From Microcoleus vaginatus PCC 9802 (GTDB lineage: Bacteria > Cyanobacteriota > Cyanobacteriia > Cyanobacteriales > Microcoleaceae), in assembly GCA_022701275.1 (NCBI GenBank), contig CP031740.1, positions 1,685,001-1,749,000 on the forward strand: a DNA stretch of 64,000 bases, written 5' to 3'. The position numbers and the translations under genes are program-made. Positions 44,027 to 53,079 of this stretch are shown here, piece after piece (the stretch's first letter is position 1; each line of letters opens with the position of its first letter). Below the pieces are notes generated by a model. The model did not search any database, was not told the DNA's origin, and saw nothing but the letters and a program-made list of their open reading frames with translations.

Positions 44027-45298
44027 ATGAATCTACTAGCAAAAATCAAAACAATACAACTTCCTCCAGCGCTGCGATCGAGAAATTATCGCCTGTTTTT
44101 TGCAGGACAAGGCCTCTCACTGATTGGCAGTTGGATGACGCAAGTCGCTACTATTTGGCTTGTATACAATTTGAGCGATTCACCTTGGATGCTCGGCGTG
44201 GTGGGATTTACAAGTCAAATTCCCACATTAATTTTACTGCCTTTTGCAGGAGTTTTAATCGATCACTGGAACCGGCACCGAGTGATAATTGCCACTCAAA
44301 TATTAGCGATGGTTCAATCCTTAGCGCTAGCATTTTTAGCGCTAACAGGAGTCGTTAACATTTGGCAGATCCTGGTACTGAGTTTCTTCCAAGGCGCAAT
44401 TAACGCCTTTGACGCGCCGGCACGGCAAGCTTTTGTACCGGAACTTGTAGAAAAGAAAGAAGATTTAGCAAATGCGATCGCCCTCAACGCTTCCATGTTC
44501 AACGGCGCCAGATTAATCGGCCCAGCAATTGCAGGTTTGCTAATAGCTACAGTCGGCCCAAGTTATTGCTTTCTCATTGACGGACTCAGCTACATTGCTG
44601 TAATTGCAGGCTTATTAGCGATGCAGATCAAAGCCCGTAAAATTGCCGCAACTAATACCAAACCCTTACAAAGATTAAAAGAAGGATTCGTTTATGCCTT
44701 CGGGTTTCCCCCGATTCGAGCAATTTTACTGCTATTAGCATTAGTAAGTTTTGCGGGAATGTCCCACACAGTTTTAGTCCCAATTTTTGCAACCAAAGTT
44801 CTGCAAGGCGGCCCAGAAGCCCTAGGCTTTTTGATGGCGGCTTCGGGAGTCGGAGCCTTTGGGGGGGCGATTTATTTGATTTCGCGCAAAAGTGTAGTTG
44901 GCCTTGGGAAATGGATTGCGATTTCACCGGCAATTATGGGATGTGGACTCATAGGTTTTGGTTTGTCCCGCGTCTTGTGGCTGTCATTAATCATGATGTT
45001 GTTTGTGGGGTTTGGTTTCATTTTGCAATTTGCAGGAGGAAACACATTTTTGCAAACAATTGTGGAAGACGACAAACGCGGAAGAGTGATGAGCATATAC
45101 ACGATGGCATTTTTTGGAGTGACACCGTTTGGGAATTTAGTTGCCGGCGGATTGGCAAATTATATCGGCTCTCCCAATACAGTCATTATTGGAGGTATAA
45201 TTTGTGTTTTAGGCTCCATAGTTTTTACCAAACAGTTACCAGCTTTAAAAAACTTAGTCCGGCCACTTTATCAAAAAATGGGTTTAATTCCGCAGTAG
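44027..45298 (+). CDS. MFS exporter (EntS-like / TMS family)
   Basis: 423 residues, 12 predicted transmembrane helices. RSRNYRLFFAGQGLSLIGSW and MTQVATIWLVYNL at the start, WNRHRVII in the loop 2-3 motif, and DAPARQAFVPELVEKKEDLANAIALN (split here by length) are typical of the MFS group related to enterobactin exporter EntS and macrolide exporters. Substrate unknown; likely drug, siderophore or metabolite export. The start ATG at 44027 is followed by LLAKIKTIQLPPALRSRN, a usual cytoplasmic N-terminus. Monocistronic, followed by a relic of another exporter gene. Confidence 0.88.
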   Translation: MNLLAKIKTIQLPPALRSRNYRLFFAGQGLSLIGSWMTQVATIWLVYNLSDSPWMLGVVGFTSQIPTLILLPFAGVLIDHWNRHRVIIATQILAMVQSLALAFLALTGVVNIWQILVLSFFQGAINAFDAPARQAFVPELVEKKEDLANAIALNASMFNGARLIGPAIAGLLIATVGPSYCFLIDGLSYIAVIAGLLAMQIKARKIAATNTKPLQRLKEGFVYAFGFPPIRAILLLLALVSFAGMSHTVLVPIFATKVLQGGPEALGFLMAASGVGAFGGAIYLISRKSVVGLGKWIAISPAIMGCGLIGFGLSRVLWLSLIMMLFVGFGFILQFAGGNTFLQTIVEDDKRGRVMSIYTMAFFGVTPFGNLVAGGLANYIGSPNTVIIGGIICVLGSIVFTKQLPALKNLVRPLYQKMGLIPQ

Positions 45299-45549
45299 CG
45301 ATTTAGCGGAAAAGCACAAATGCTAACATTAAACAACATTCCCAAAGCTAATATCTGACTGTATCTCTAGCAATCCTCAGCAATTTGTAAACTTCCCTCT
45401 TTCCCTCTTATCTTCTCTTTCTCTGCGCCTTCTGCGCCTTCTGCGCCCTCTGCGGTTAAAACATCCAAATTAATTACGCAAGCAGAGGTTAAACTAATCG
45501 CAAATACAAGTGGAATTCCACAGCAGAGGGCCTTCTCTTAAAAACCTGA

Positions 45550-45707
45550 AGCGTCGTCATGGGAACAATTCTCGGCACTTTCATGGCAGTTTTGGACATC
45601 CCCATCACCAACGCATCTCTCAGAGATATTCAAGCAGCCTTAAGCGCAACTTGAGAAAAAGGTTCTGGGATTTCCACCGCGTATCTAGTCGCAGAAAATA
45701 TTTTTTA
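45550..45707 (+). pseudogene. Relic of an EmrB/QacA-type (DHA2) MFS exporter gene
   Basis: The frame reads VMGTILGTFMAVLDIPITNA, SLRDIQAALSAT, then TGA, then EKGSGISTAYLVAE. This is the N-terminus of DHA2 drug exporters (motif D1, LDxTIVNVALP-like; here LDIPITNASLRDIQ). A stop replaces the Leu usually found after SAT, and Trp of GSWIST is Gly. Nothing further follows before the ABC gene's 3' end, so at least 450 codons are lost. Confidence 0.7.
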
Positions 45708-45713
45708 GCTTGT

Positions 45714-46481
45714 TCACCATTCTTGTTGGGCTTCTGCTTCTGCTTGGATTAAATTTTGCCGCAGTTGCACCCAATTTATTTGATGAGAGGGCAAGTCTTC
45801 GATGAGCTTTCCGCGCTGTAAATGCAGAATTCGCGTGCTAAATTGCTCGGCTAATTCTAATTGATGGTTTACCATTACAATTGTAGTTTTGCCGTTTGTT
45901 AGCTGTGTCAATACTTGCAAAAGGTGAGCGGCTTTTCCTGCGTCTAGGGCGGATGTTGGCTCGTCTAAAAGCAAGATTTTTGGTTGTAGGATGATGCCGC
46001 GGGCGATCGCCACGAGCTGTTTTTGGCCTGTGGAAAGCTGCAATTCGCTGCGATCGAGCCATTCTTGGGGTATGTGCAGTTGTTCGATCGCCCCGCTAAT
46101 TCTCTCAGCAATGTTTGATGCAGCCACCCCCCGCAGCTTCAAAGGATAAGCCAATGCTTCTCGCACCGACATTCCCAAAAGTTTGGATTCTTGCAGGATG
46201 AGGGTGATTTGTTTGCGGAGTTCGATCGCAGGTATTTGGCGATATTCTGTATTTTCCAGATAAATCGAGCCGCTGGTGGGAGTGCTGAGGCGATTTAGCA
46301 ACCGCAACAGCGTTGTTTTCCCCGCACCTGAAGGGCCAACAATTGCCACGCGAGATCCCTTGTGTACCTGAAATGATATATTTTCCAACAAATGACTTGA
46401 GGCGATCGGTGTTTTCAAACTAACATTATCAATTCGCAGTTGAGGATTTGTTTCTGTATTATTTTCGGAATAATTAGGCAT
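45714..46481 (-). CDS. ABC transporter ATP-binding protein
   Basis: 255 residues. Walker A GPSGAGKTT, Q-loop LILQESKLLGMSV, a modified signature LSTGQKQL, Walker B ILLLDEPTSALD and the switch His in VNHQLEL are present. The sequence style (LRKQITLILQESKLLG, EWLDRSELQLSTGQ) resembles ATPases of the YbbL/FetA type that partner with YbbM/FetB membrane proteins (UPF0014), but no such partner is adjacent here. It might also energise a phosphate-like importer. Monocistronic; the upstream gap holds two hairpin repeats. Confidence 0.8.
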   Translation of the reverse strand: MPNYSENNTETNPQLRIDNVSLKTPIASSHLLENISFQVHKGSRVAIVGPSGAGKTTLLRLLNRLSTPTSGSIYLENTEYRQIPAIELRKQITLILQESKLLGMSVREALAYPLKLRGVAASNIAERISGAIEQLHIPQEWLDRSELQLSTGQKQLVAIARGIILQPKILLLDEPTSALDAGKAAHLLQVLTQLTNGKTTIVMVNHQLELAEQFSTRILHLQRGKLIEDLPSHQINWVQLRQNLIQAEAEAQQEW

Positions 46482-46507
46482 TTAATTAATTAAAAATATG
46501 GCTTTCG

Positions 46508-46621
46508 TGGAACGGGCATCTTGCCCGTTCTTGAGGCAGGCAAGATGCCCCCTCCCCAATCCAACTCACTCTTTGTGGAACGGGCATCTTGCCCGTTATT
46601 AAGGCAGGCAAGATGCCCGCC
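46508..46621. repeat. Two tandem hairpin repeats
   Basis: Two copies (about 46508-46553 and 46576-46621) of GTGGAACGGGCATCTTGCCC followed by a GGCAGGCAAGATGCC segment. Each forms a hairpin through GGGCATCTTGCC/GGCAAGATGCCC. They separate glyQ from the ABC gene, both on the minus strand. Confidence 0.75.
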
Positions 46622-46639
46622 CCACAATCCAACTAAAAC

Positions 46640-47548
46640 TCAAACTTTTACAGCTTTTTCTAAAGGAAAACCCAGCTTTTCGCGCTGTTCCAAATAAAGC
46701 TGAGCAACTCGCCGCGCCAAATTGCGAATTTTGGTGATATACCGAGTTCTTTCAGTTACCGAAATCACACCTCTAGCATCGAGTAAATTGAAAGTGTGAG
46801 AACATTTTAACACATAATCAAGACTCGGCAAAACCAATCCTTTTTGTGTCAATTGTTCGGCTTCTTGCTCGTACAATCCAAATAGAGTAAACAGCAATTC
46901 TGGATTGGAAGCTTCAAAGTTATAAGTACACTGTTCTATTTCTCCTTGCAGGTGAACGTCGCCGTAAGTTATGCCATCTTTCCACTGAATTTTGGTCATA
47001 GCATCGACTTCTTGGAGATACATTGCTAGGCGTTCTAGTCCGTAGGTAATTTCAATGGAGACGGGGCGACAGTCAATGCTACCGCACTGTTGAAAGTAGG
47101 TAAATTGGGTGATTTCCATGCCATCGAGCCAGACTTCCCAGCCGACGCCCCAAGCTCCGAGGGTGGGCGATTCCCAGTTGTCTTCTACGAAGCGAATGTC
47201 GTGGTCTTCTGGGCTAATTCCTAATGCTCTGAGGGAGTCTAAATAGATGTCTTGGATGTTGGGAGGAGAGGGTTTAATTAAAACTTGATATTGATAGTAA
47301 TGTTGGAAGCGGTTGGGATTTTCGCCGTAGCGTCCGTCGGTGGGGCGGCGACAGGGTTCGATGTAGGCGACTGACCAAGGTTCGGGGCCAATTGCTCTGA
47401 GAAAGGTGTGGGGATTCATGGTTCCTGCACCTTTTTCTGTGTCGTAGGATTGGGCGATCAGGCAGCCTCGATCGCTCCAGAATTTGTTTAAGGTGGCAAT
47501 GACTGATTGAAAGTTCACTGGTTTAAATATGGCTAGTATGTGTCTCAA
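46640..47548 (-). CDS. glyQ: Glycyl-tRNA synthetase alpha subunit
   Basis: 302 residues, usual length. [56 protein letters not shown] and [13 protein letters not shown] are class II motifs of bacterial GlyQ. It forms an alpha2beta2 enzyme with GlyS, which is not in this window. An internal Met near the start is unlikely because [10 protein letters not shown] is conserved. Monocistronic here. Confidence 0.96.
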   Translation of the reverse strand: MRHILAIFKPVNFQSVIATLNKFWSDRGCLIAQSYDTEKGAGTMNPHTFLRAIGPEPWSVAYIEPCRRPTDGRYGENPNRFQHYYQYQVLIKPSPPNIQDIYLDSLRALGISPEDHDIRFVEDNWESPTLGAWGVGWEVWLDGMEITQFTYFQQCGSIDCRPVSIEITYGLERLAMYLQEVDAMTKIQWKDGITYGDVHLQGEIEQCTYNFEASNPELLFTLFGLYEQEAEQLTQKGLVLPSLDYVLKCSHTFNLLDARGVISVTERTRYITKIRNLARRVAQLYLEQREKLGFPLEKAVKV

Positions 47549-47826
47549 CTTATTTAAGCATACTCAAGGCACGGTTTATTGAAATAAACCCTGCCGAAAT
47601 TAGATAAGAGATGCTGAACGTATCGCTGGATATTTAAGTTCTTTTTTCAGGTATATTGTATCGATCGAGTTATTGCGATCGATAATAGCAATGTTTTCTA
47701 GATCGATACTCGCATTGCGATCGGGCGCGTTGAGTCACTAACTGACGCAAAGTGGTCGATACATAACTCATGCTGCTGTCTGTAAGTGTTTGTAAGCATG
47801 AGCTTTGGCTAAGCGCACCCAAGGTT

Positions 47827-49341
47827 CTAGCAGCAAGTATCGATCGAGTTCGACTCTGTGTTATCCTCAGAGGCAATAAAAGGAAAAGACCTGCAAATCA
47901 ATCCGTGTTTACTTCGTCCCAATGGATCATCTATCTCAATTTTTATAGACTCCATATAATTACCCTGATACCCCAGAATTGCAAGAAATACCCGCACAAC
48001 TAGGTTTGACAACTTGCGAAGTTCAAGAGCTACATCCACTTCACCAAATCCTTCATGAACAATCTTGTCTCTTATTGTTATGAACTCTAATTCTGGAAAT
48101 AAGTCTTCATATGGCACACTATAAGTCTTAAACATTTCCTTGAGGCTATTTCGTAAATTTCCTATCTGATTGTATGAACCACTAGCAAAAGACTTTTCAA
48201 CTTTAAGCGCAAAAATATTATATTTTTTAAGATCATCTGGGTTATTAATACCTTGCGGGAAGTCCGATACAACATTTAAAATCTTGTCTCTGATTTGTCG
48301 GTAAATATTCGTAGGAAGAAGGCTCTTACTAGCATGGCTCGAATGTTTTTTGTTTAAGGATTCTAAAACCGTACATAAAAGTAAGAAATTAACTTCAGCC
48401 ATAGGGCTAACAAATGTATCAATGTACCAGCTTAAGGCTAAACCTACACCTTTATCGCTGAAGGTTTCCCATGTCAAATTTTTAGCACACTGCTGCATGA
48501 ATAGCTCTAAATGAGGTGATTGTATAACAGCTATTCCCCTGGGTTCACTACGTAGTTTTCTCCCTGACCAGTATTCACTTTTTATCTGAAAATGCTCATA
48601 CCTCACAGCCTCTATTCTATAGATTTGAGCGACGCAATGCCCCGATGCAAGTGAAAGAAGAGATATGAGCCAAGCAGAATAAGTCTCATAGGAATCTTGT
48701 TCATTTTCACGAATATTTTTGAGTGTCATCTCTGCGCTTAAGATACCACTTTTATTTCTGCTTTCTATAGTTGAAACTGACTTAATACACATTTCAGCTT
48801 CAAGGTTTCCAATTTGAGCTGAGAAATTGTCTATTACTTCTATATTTGCAAGACCATACGCAATTTCTTGGGTTCCTCCCTCTTCTAAGGAATCTAAATT
48901 GTAATCAATGTCCAAGTCCCTAAGTCTAACTAGAGATTTACCCTCTTGCTCCATATTTTCCGAGTTGTCAACCCCAAGCGTGACTTGAAAGTTGGCATCA
49001 GCAATAATCGCCTTTATTTTCCATCCCTCAACAGTTTTGCCTTCAATCTCGTAATCACCCTCATATGCTTGTTGAACCATCTCTCTTTCAAGTCCATCGA
49101 GTTCCCAGAATTGCAGAATATCTGGTTGCTCTATAGTCACACCTTTCGACTGATAAATGGGAGCAGATTCATGAAATCTTTTGTGATTAATATGTTGATT
49201 TACTTGCGAGTTAATTTCTAGGGAAATATTGCCGTCTACATAGCAATATATATTAGCGTCCTTAATTTCTATCGGCTGAGTATCTTCTTCGTGAAACTTC
49301 TTAAATAACCCTGAAAAAGTAAACGGCTTCTTAAGTTCCAT
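47827..49341 (-). CDS. ApeA-like HEPN domain protein, candidate anti-phage RNase
   Basis: 504 residues. The N-terminal two-thirds appear beta-rich with no familiar motif (GLFKKFHEEDTQPIEIKDAN, YSAWLISLLSLASGHCV). The C-terminal third is helical and ends with ITIRDKIVHEGFGEVDVALE, where Arg424 and His429 form the RxxxxH (R-D-K-I-V-H) motif of HEPN RNases. LLLCTVLESLNKKHSSHASK upstream resembles ApeA-type proteins, which trigger abortive infection. The gene is clearly more AT-rich than glyQ beside it, suggesting transfer. It is solitary, and no antitoxin such as MNT is adjacent. Whether N-terminal sensing domain homologues exist could not be checked. Confidence 0.6.
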   Translation of the reverse strand: MELKKPFTFSGLFKKFHEEDTQPIEIKDANIYCYVDGNISLEINSQVNQHINHKRFHESAPIYQSKGVTIEQPDILQFWELDGLEREMVQQAYEGDYEIEGKTVEGWKIKAIIADANFQVTLGVDNSENMEQEGKSLVRLRDLDIDYNLDSLEEGGTQEIAYGLANIEVIDNFSAQIGNLEAEMCIKSVSTIESRNKSGILSAEMTLKNIRENEQDSYETYSAWLISLLSLASGHCVAQIYRIEAVRYEHFQIKSEYWSGRKLRSEPRGIAVIQSPHLELFMQQCAKNLTWETFSDKGVGLALSWYIDTFVSPMAEVNFLLLCTVLESLNKKHSSHASKSLLPTNIYRQIRDKILNVVSDFPQGINNPDDLKKYNIFALKVEKSFASGSYNQIGNLRNSLKEMFKTYSVPYEDLFPELEFITIRDKIVHEGFGEVDVALELRKLSNLVVRVFLAILGYQGNYMESIKIEIDDPLGRSKHGLICRSFPFIASEDNTESNSIDTCC

Positions 49342-49432
49342 ACTGGGGCCTCTAGAGAGTAAATAATCCTGTTTAAATTATGAGGTTGATTCAGCAGGTT
49401 GTCTGCTTCAATACCACACAGCCTAACAATTC

Positions 49433-49644
49433 AAATGCAATATAGCACAAATTAAGAAAAAGCGCTTCGATTTAGTGCTGCTGGATGCAATCATGCCAGA
49501 TATAGATGGATATGAGGTGACGGCACAAGTGCGTCAGAATCAGAAGTTATCTTTTATGCCTATTGTGCTGATGACAGATTGCGATACTCCCAGCTTAGTT
49601 TATAGGGTAGATTATACTGCTCGAACCACTACCGCCGATCGCTA
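49433..49644 (+). pseudogene. Relic of a response-regulator receiver domain
   Basis: The frame reads IAQIKKKRFDLVLLDAIMPD, IDGYEVTAQVRQNQKL, SFMPIVLMTDCD and a stop. LVLLDAIMPDIDGYE contains the phosphorylated Asp of CheY-like receivers, with PIVLMT for the switch strand. The N-terminal acidic pair and the C-terminal Lys region are missing. Another frame after it (EPLPPIAKASEKAAVSG, up to 49738) could belong to the same dead gene. Confidence 0.6.
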
Positions 49645-49850
49645 AGGCATCAGAAAAAGCAGCAGTCAGCGGAGAAAGTAGCGAATCTCAACTCCGCGAT
49701 CGCCTCAACAAACAAGCTCTCAAAAATGCCATTTTATTGTAGCGCGATCTGCCATATTTCTACTGGTAAATAAACTGAGGCAGATATTGCTGTCTTGCGT
49801 CAGGTGTGGAGTGGAAGCGATCGCCAAATTGCCACTAAAAAACAGAATAG
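49645..49850. other. Intergenic, remnant frames only
   Basis: Holds short frames that appear to continue the dead signalling gene. No intact gene or RNA was recognised. Confidence 0.3.
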
Positions 49851-49887
49851 TCAGAACCCCGACTTCTTGAATAAGTCGGGGTTCTGA
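49851..49887 (-). terminator. Terminator hairpin of the NfeD-like gene array
   Basis: Perfect 15-bp arms TCAGAACCCCGACTT and AAGTCGGGGTTCTGA with a 7-base loop, 30 bp beyond the stop of the last array gene on the minus strand. Confidence 0.7.
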
Positions 49888-49916
49888 CAGTGAAAAAGTT
49901 GAGATTACTTTCTAGT

Positions 49917-50204
49917 TTAGTTTGCGGGAGCCAGGGAAACTAACAGAGTGATGTTGTCAACGCCGATGACATAAACGGTGTCTCCCGGTGTGAGGGTGAT
50001 TTGGCCATCGCACCGTGCGGGCCACCAGCTACCTTGGAAGCGGACGCGACCTGTTTGATTCGGGTAAATCGATTCATCAACGACTGCTTCTTCGTTGAAG
50101 TAGTTAAAATTGGTGTTGATGTAGTTATCCATTAAGAGATTCTTTTCTGTGCTGTAGGTGTGAGTAGAAAAAATAGAACCGAAAGCTTTTACTACGTTAA
50201 ACAT
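49917..50204 (-). CDS. NfeD-like OB-fold small protein, copy 1
   Basis: 95 residues from [10 protein letters not shown]; the longer frame to 50276 is rejected because the two sister genes start at this Met. Residues 45-95 ([45 protein letters not shown]) match the C-terminal OB-fold of NfeD proteins, which partner with stomatin-like membrane proteins. There is no transmembrane part; the N-terminal 40 residues are unique to this small family. Differs from copy 2 at only a few residues (His/Asn, Gly/Ala, Asp/Asn). Confidence 0.85.
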   Translation of the reverse strand: MFNVVKAFGSIFSTHTYSTEKNLLMDNYINTNFNYFNEEAVVDESIYPNQTGRVRFQGSWWPARCDGQITLTPGDTVYVIGVDNITLLVSLAPAN

Positions 50205-50317
50205 TTTGTTGACTCCTTTTGTGTTAATATATACCGAAGTTTTATCGCTTATTTTGTTAGCTTGGAAAAGTAGCATTTCCTGGTTGAAATTGATTACCAG
50301 GTTGTTAATGCTCTGAT

Positions 50318-50605
50318 TTAGTCTGCGGGAGCGAGGGAAACTAACAGAGTGATGTTGTCAACGCCGATGACATAAACCGTGTCTCCCGGTGTGAGGGTGA
50401 TTTGACCATCGCACCGTGCGGGCCACCAGCTAGCTTGGAAGCGGACGCGACCTGTTTGATTCGGGTAAATCGATTCATCAACGACTGCTTCTTCGTTAAA
50501 GTAGTGGAAATTGGTGTTGATGTAGTTATCCATTAAGAGATTCTTTTCTGTGCTGTAGGTGTGAGTAGAAAAAATAGAACCGAAAGCTTTTACTACGTTA
50601 AACAT
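50318..50605 (-). CDS. NfeD-like OB-fold small protein, copy 2
   Basis: 95 residues, nearly identical at DNA level to copy 1, including the 5' untranslated stretch (TTAATATATA before the gene) and the downstream [39 protein letters not shown] and the hydrophobic end are the NfeD OB-fold. The identity of flanking DNA implies a very recent duplication. Confidence 0.85.
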   Translation of the reverse strand: MFNVVKAFGSIFSTHTYSTEKNLLMDNYINTNFHYFNEEAVVDESIYPNQTGRVRFQASWWPARCDGQITLTPGDTVYVIGVDNITLLVSLAPAD

Positions 50606-50717
50606 TTTGTTGACTCCTTTTGTGTTAATATATATCGAAGTTTTATCGCCTATTTATGCTCTTTGAAAAGTAGCATTTCCTGGTTGAAATTGATTACCAG
50701 GTGGTTAATGCTCTGAT

Positions 50718-51005
50718 TTAGTCTGCGGGAGCGAGGGAAACTAACAGAGTGATGTTGTCAACGCCGATGACATAAACCGTGTCTCCCGGTGTGAGGGTGA
50801 TTTGGCCATCGCACCGTGCGGGCCACCAGCTAGCTTGGAAGCGGACGCGACCTGTTTGATTCGGGTAAATCGATTCATCAACGACTGCTTCTTCGTTGAA
50901 ATAGTGGAAATTGGTGTTGACGTAATTTTTGATGAGCATATTGTTAGCGCCGCTGTATCCTTGGGTAGAGAAAATCGAGCCGAAAGCTTTTACTACGTTG
51001 AACAT
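50718..51005 (-). CDS. NfeD-like OB-fold small protein, copy 3
   Basis: 95 residues from [10 protein letters not shown]; the frame begins at 51029, but sisters fix the start at 51005. The C-terminal 60 residues equal copy 2, while the N-terminal part has diverged (STQGYSGANNMLIKNYVNT). It is the promoter-proximal copy, so an array promoter probably lies beyond 51030. It may be the ancestor from which the others arose. Confidence 0.85.
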   Translation of the reverse strand: MFNVVKAFGSIFSTQGYSGANNMLIKNYVNTNFHYFNEEAVVDESIYPNQTGRVRFQASWWPARCDGQITLTPGDTVYVIGVDNITLLVSLAPAD

Positions 51006-51029
51006 GATATTTACTCCTGTTGTTTTCAA

Positions 51030-51936
51030 ATATATGGATGTGTAATTGTCGTTTATGCTATTTGAGAGGCTGCATTTCCTCGGTTGAGATTGATTGATTG
51101 CCTTGATATTTCATTGTTCTTGCCTTCCGTGGTTTTATCAGGATAAAAAGCCAAGAATTGTTGAAATGTTGAGGGGATTTGAGAAGCGGTTGGGGGAGTA
51201 TAAATCCAGTAATTCCGAGGTATTGAATTAAGGATTTTATGGTTGAGCCGTTGGTGGGATTTACCTCAGGCGTCGATGTTGTTAGCTACATTAGATATTG
51301 TCTGATTCCGCATTACTGCTGCTGTGAATATCTTTAATTTTTGGGTTGATTTTTTTGGTTTAAGTTTTTGATTGGGTTGTGACTCACTTGCTTTACACTT
51401 ACTAATTTGCCAGGAGTCGAAGATCTTTGGTGCGATCGCCAGTCCACTTTCCGAGTCTGGTACTGGCACAGGACAGTTATGAAGCAGCAACTAACGATTT
51501 TTCAATGGTTTCAGCGGATACATCTGGCTGGTAGCTGTGCCAATTTAGCAAATTGGACTACCGCGAACGGTGAATTCTGAACTTACGCACTCTCGATCGC
51601 CCAATCCGGAATATCCATACATATCTAGTCCGTGACTTACGCACCAAACCCCTAAAAACTCGTTTTCTGACACCCTGTGCGCCATTAGGGGCCCGTAAGC
51701 GGATCTATGATATGAGGCACTTTACTAGGGCACTCACCCGCCCTCCCCATGCGATGTTGATTTGTACCTACCTATTTAGGCATAGAAAATAGGCGATCGA
51801 GATTGACGCAGATATCAGGAGGCTGTAGGAGTTTTGGATCGATGCAGCTCGATCGCACCCTGTTATCCAATTATTGAACAGGTTGAACTTAAAATCCATT
51901 CATAAATTCAGAATCTTAAATTCATAAAAGTCATAA
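51030..51936. other. Long intergenic region upstream of the NfeD array
   Basis: Nine hundred bases without an intact recognised gene. It holds ACTTACGCAC repeat fragments at about 51583 and 51634, related to MITE ends. A 74-codon minus-strand frame (51266-51490; CKASESQPNQKLKPKKSTQK, no known family) cannot be supported as a gene. Confidence 0.5.
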
Positions 51937-52407
51937 TTATAGACAACCTGCTGGATACTGCATAATTGTTACAGGAATTCTGAATAAAGTTTTAGCTAAT
52001 TGAGACAAACCGAACTTGAATTTAAGCGACTGCGGCAATTCTTGTACGGAAACTTCTACGAAGCCAAAGCGAGTATAAAATGATGCGAGCCGCTTTCCCA
52101 AACATTCTAAATATAGCGGTTCTGTAGCTTGTTGAATTAAATATTTTGTGAGGTAGCTTCCCAAACCTCGATCGCGCCAATCTTTCGCCACCACCAAACT
52201 GCCCAATTCTTGCGCGCCCGCAAAGTTCCGCAACTGTCCGCAAGCTGCCAATTCCCCACCGCATTCGATGACCCAGAATTGCTGCCAGCGCAACTGAGTT
52301 GGATCGAGTCTTGCGCTCCAAACTAACTTTCTAATTGATTTGATATCTTGAGCTGAGGCTGGGCGGATGGCGCATTCAGACGGTAAGGAAAAAGAAGTTT
52401 CAGTCAT
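51937..52407 (-). CDS. GNAT-family N-acetyltransferase
   Basis: 156 residues. IRPASAQDIKSIRKLVWSAR at the start is followed by the acetyl-CoA loop LVVAKDWRDRGLGSYLTKYL (R-x-x-G-x-G/A) and YTRFGFVEVSVQELP, the last strands of the GNAT fold. Substrate unknown. Overlaps the preceding PD-(D/E)XK gene by one base (TAATG), so it is translationally coupled to it; what the two have in common is unclear. Confidence 0.85.
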   Translation of the reverse strand: MTETSFSLPSECAIRPASAQDIKSIRKLVWSARLDPTQLRWQQFWVIECGGELAACGQLRNFAGAQELGSLVVAKDWRDRGLGSYLTKYLIQQATEPLYLECLGKRLASFYTRFGFVEVSVQELPQSLKFKFGLSQLAKTLFRIPVTIMQYPAGCL

Positions 52408-53036
52408 TAGTTATAGTTGGTAACTACAGCAGCAATTCGTTTAAAAATGCGGAATACCTCGTAAAAGTCCTGGGCGCGATCGATTACGAACTCATAAGAT
52501 AAAGCGTACTGCGGAGTGTCTTGTTTAATCAACTTAAGGAATCTGAAGTTGCTGCCATTTGTCAGAAGCCCAAAAGTGGGTCTGTCTCGATTGGGGTTAC
52601 TCAGCATATAAAAGAGTAGCTGGGGAAGTCCTGCCTCAAGGGAGTATTGAGTTCGCTTGGCTTCGATTGCCACAACCCAAAAAGATTCCATTAAAACCAG
52701 AATATCAATGCTTCCTCTGACAAGTATATCTTCATCCACTGTAACCAGTTCCACCGATTTTTCTGACTCTATGTGAAAGGGAGTCAGATAAAAATCTGCT
52801 AAAAATAGCAAGGGAGCCAGTACCACCATTTTTACGGTATCTTCTATCATGGGGTACTCAGCACTGTTAGTGTAGCCAGCTTTTATTTTGTCTAGATATC
52901 GCTTTTCTTCATCACTAATTTCTGGTAAATCATCAATCCACTCCGGGAAAAATTGCTCGTCTTCTGCAAGTTGCAAGTTAAATTTTGTTTTGACCTCACG
53001 CAGTGTCAGTGTTTTTGCTTGAAGTGATTGTGTCAT
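52407..53036 (-). CDS. PD-(D/E)XK nuclease-fold protein
   Basis: 209 residues. RGSIDILVLMESFWVVAIEA carries the catalytic Asp and the start of the (D/E)XK motif EAKR, followed by AGLPQLLFYML with the conserved Gln. GLLTNGSNFRFLKL is the usual C-terminal strand pair. Cyanobacteria carry many such small proteins, often labelled restriction endonuclease subunit; none is tied to a methylase here. All three catalytic positions are intact, unlike the related protein at 11744-12256. First gene of a pair with GNAT. Confidence 0.75.
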   Translation of the reverse strand: MTQSLQAKTLTLREVKTKFNLQLAEDEQFFPEWIDDLPEISDEEKRYLDKIKAGYTNSAEYPMIEDTVKMVVLAPLLFLADFYLTPFHIESEKSVELVTVDEDILVRGSIDILVLMESFWVVAIEAKRTQYSLEAGLPQLLFYMLSNPNRDRPTFGLLTNGSNFRFLKLIKQDTPQYALSYEFVIDRAQDFYEVFRIFKRIAAVVTNYN

Positions 53037-53079
53037 AGTTTTCTGTAGCGATTTGCTACTTGTAATTTATTGTAGCATA

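Larger units (their letters stand above)
49906..51060 (-). repeat. Tandem triplication of about 400 bp
   Basis: Three head-to-tail units, each one gene plus its intergenic spacer. Copies 1 and 2 are nearly identical throughout. In copy 3 identity falls in the 5' third of the gene and its leader. Confidence 0.85.

Noticed and set aside
45510..45752. 80-codon plus-strand frame
   Set aside because: The meaningful reading is another frame, which gives an EmrB N-terminus; this one is its shadow.
51266..51490. 74-codon minus-strand frame as a gene
   Set aside because: No recognisable domain or ribosome-binding site, Lys/Ser/Gln-rich composition, and isolated in repeat-bearing DNA.
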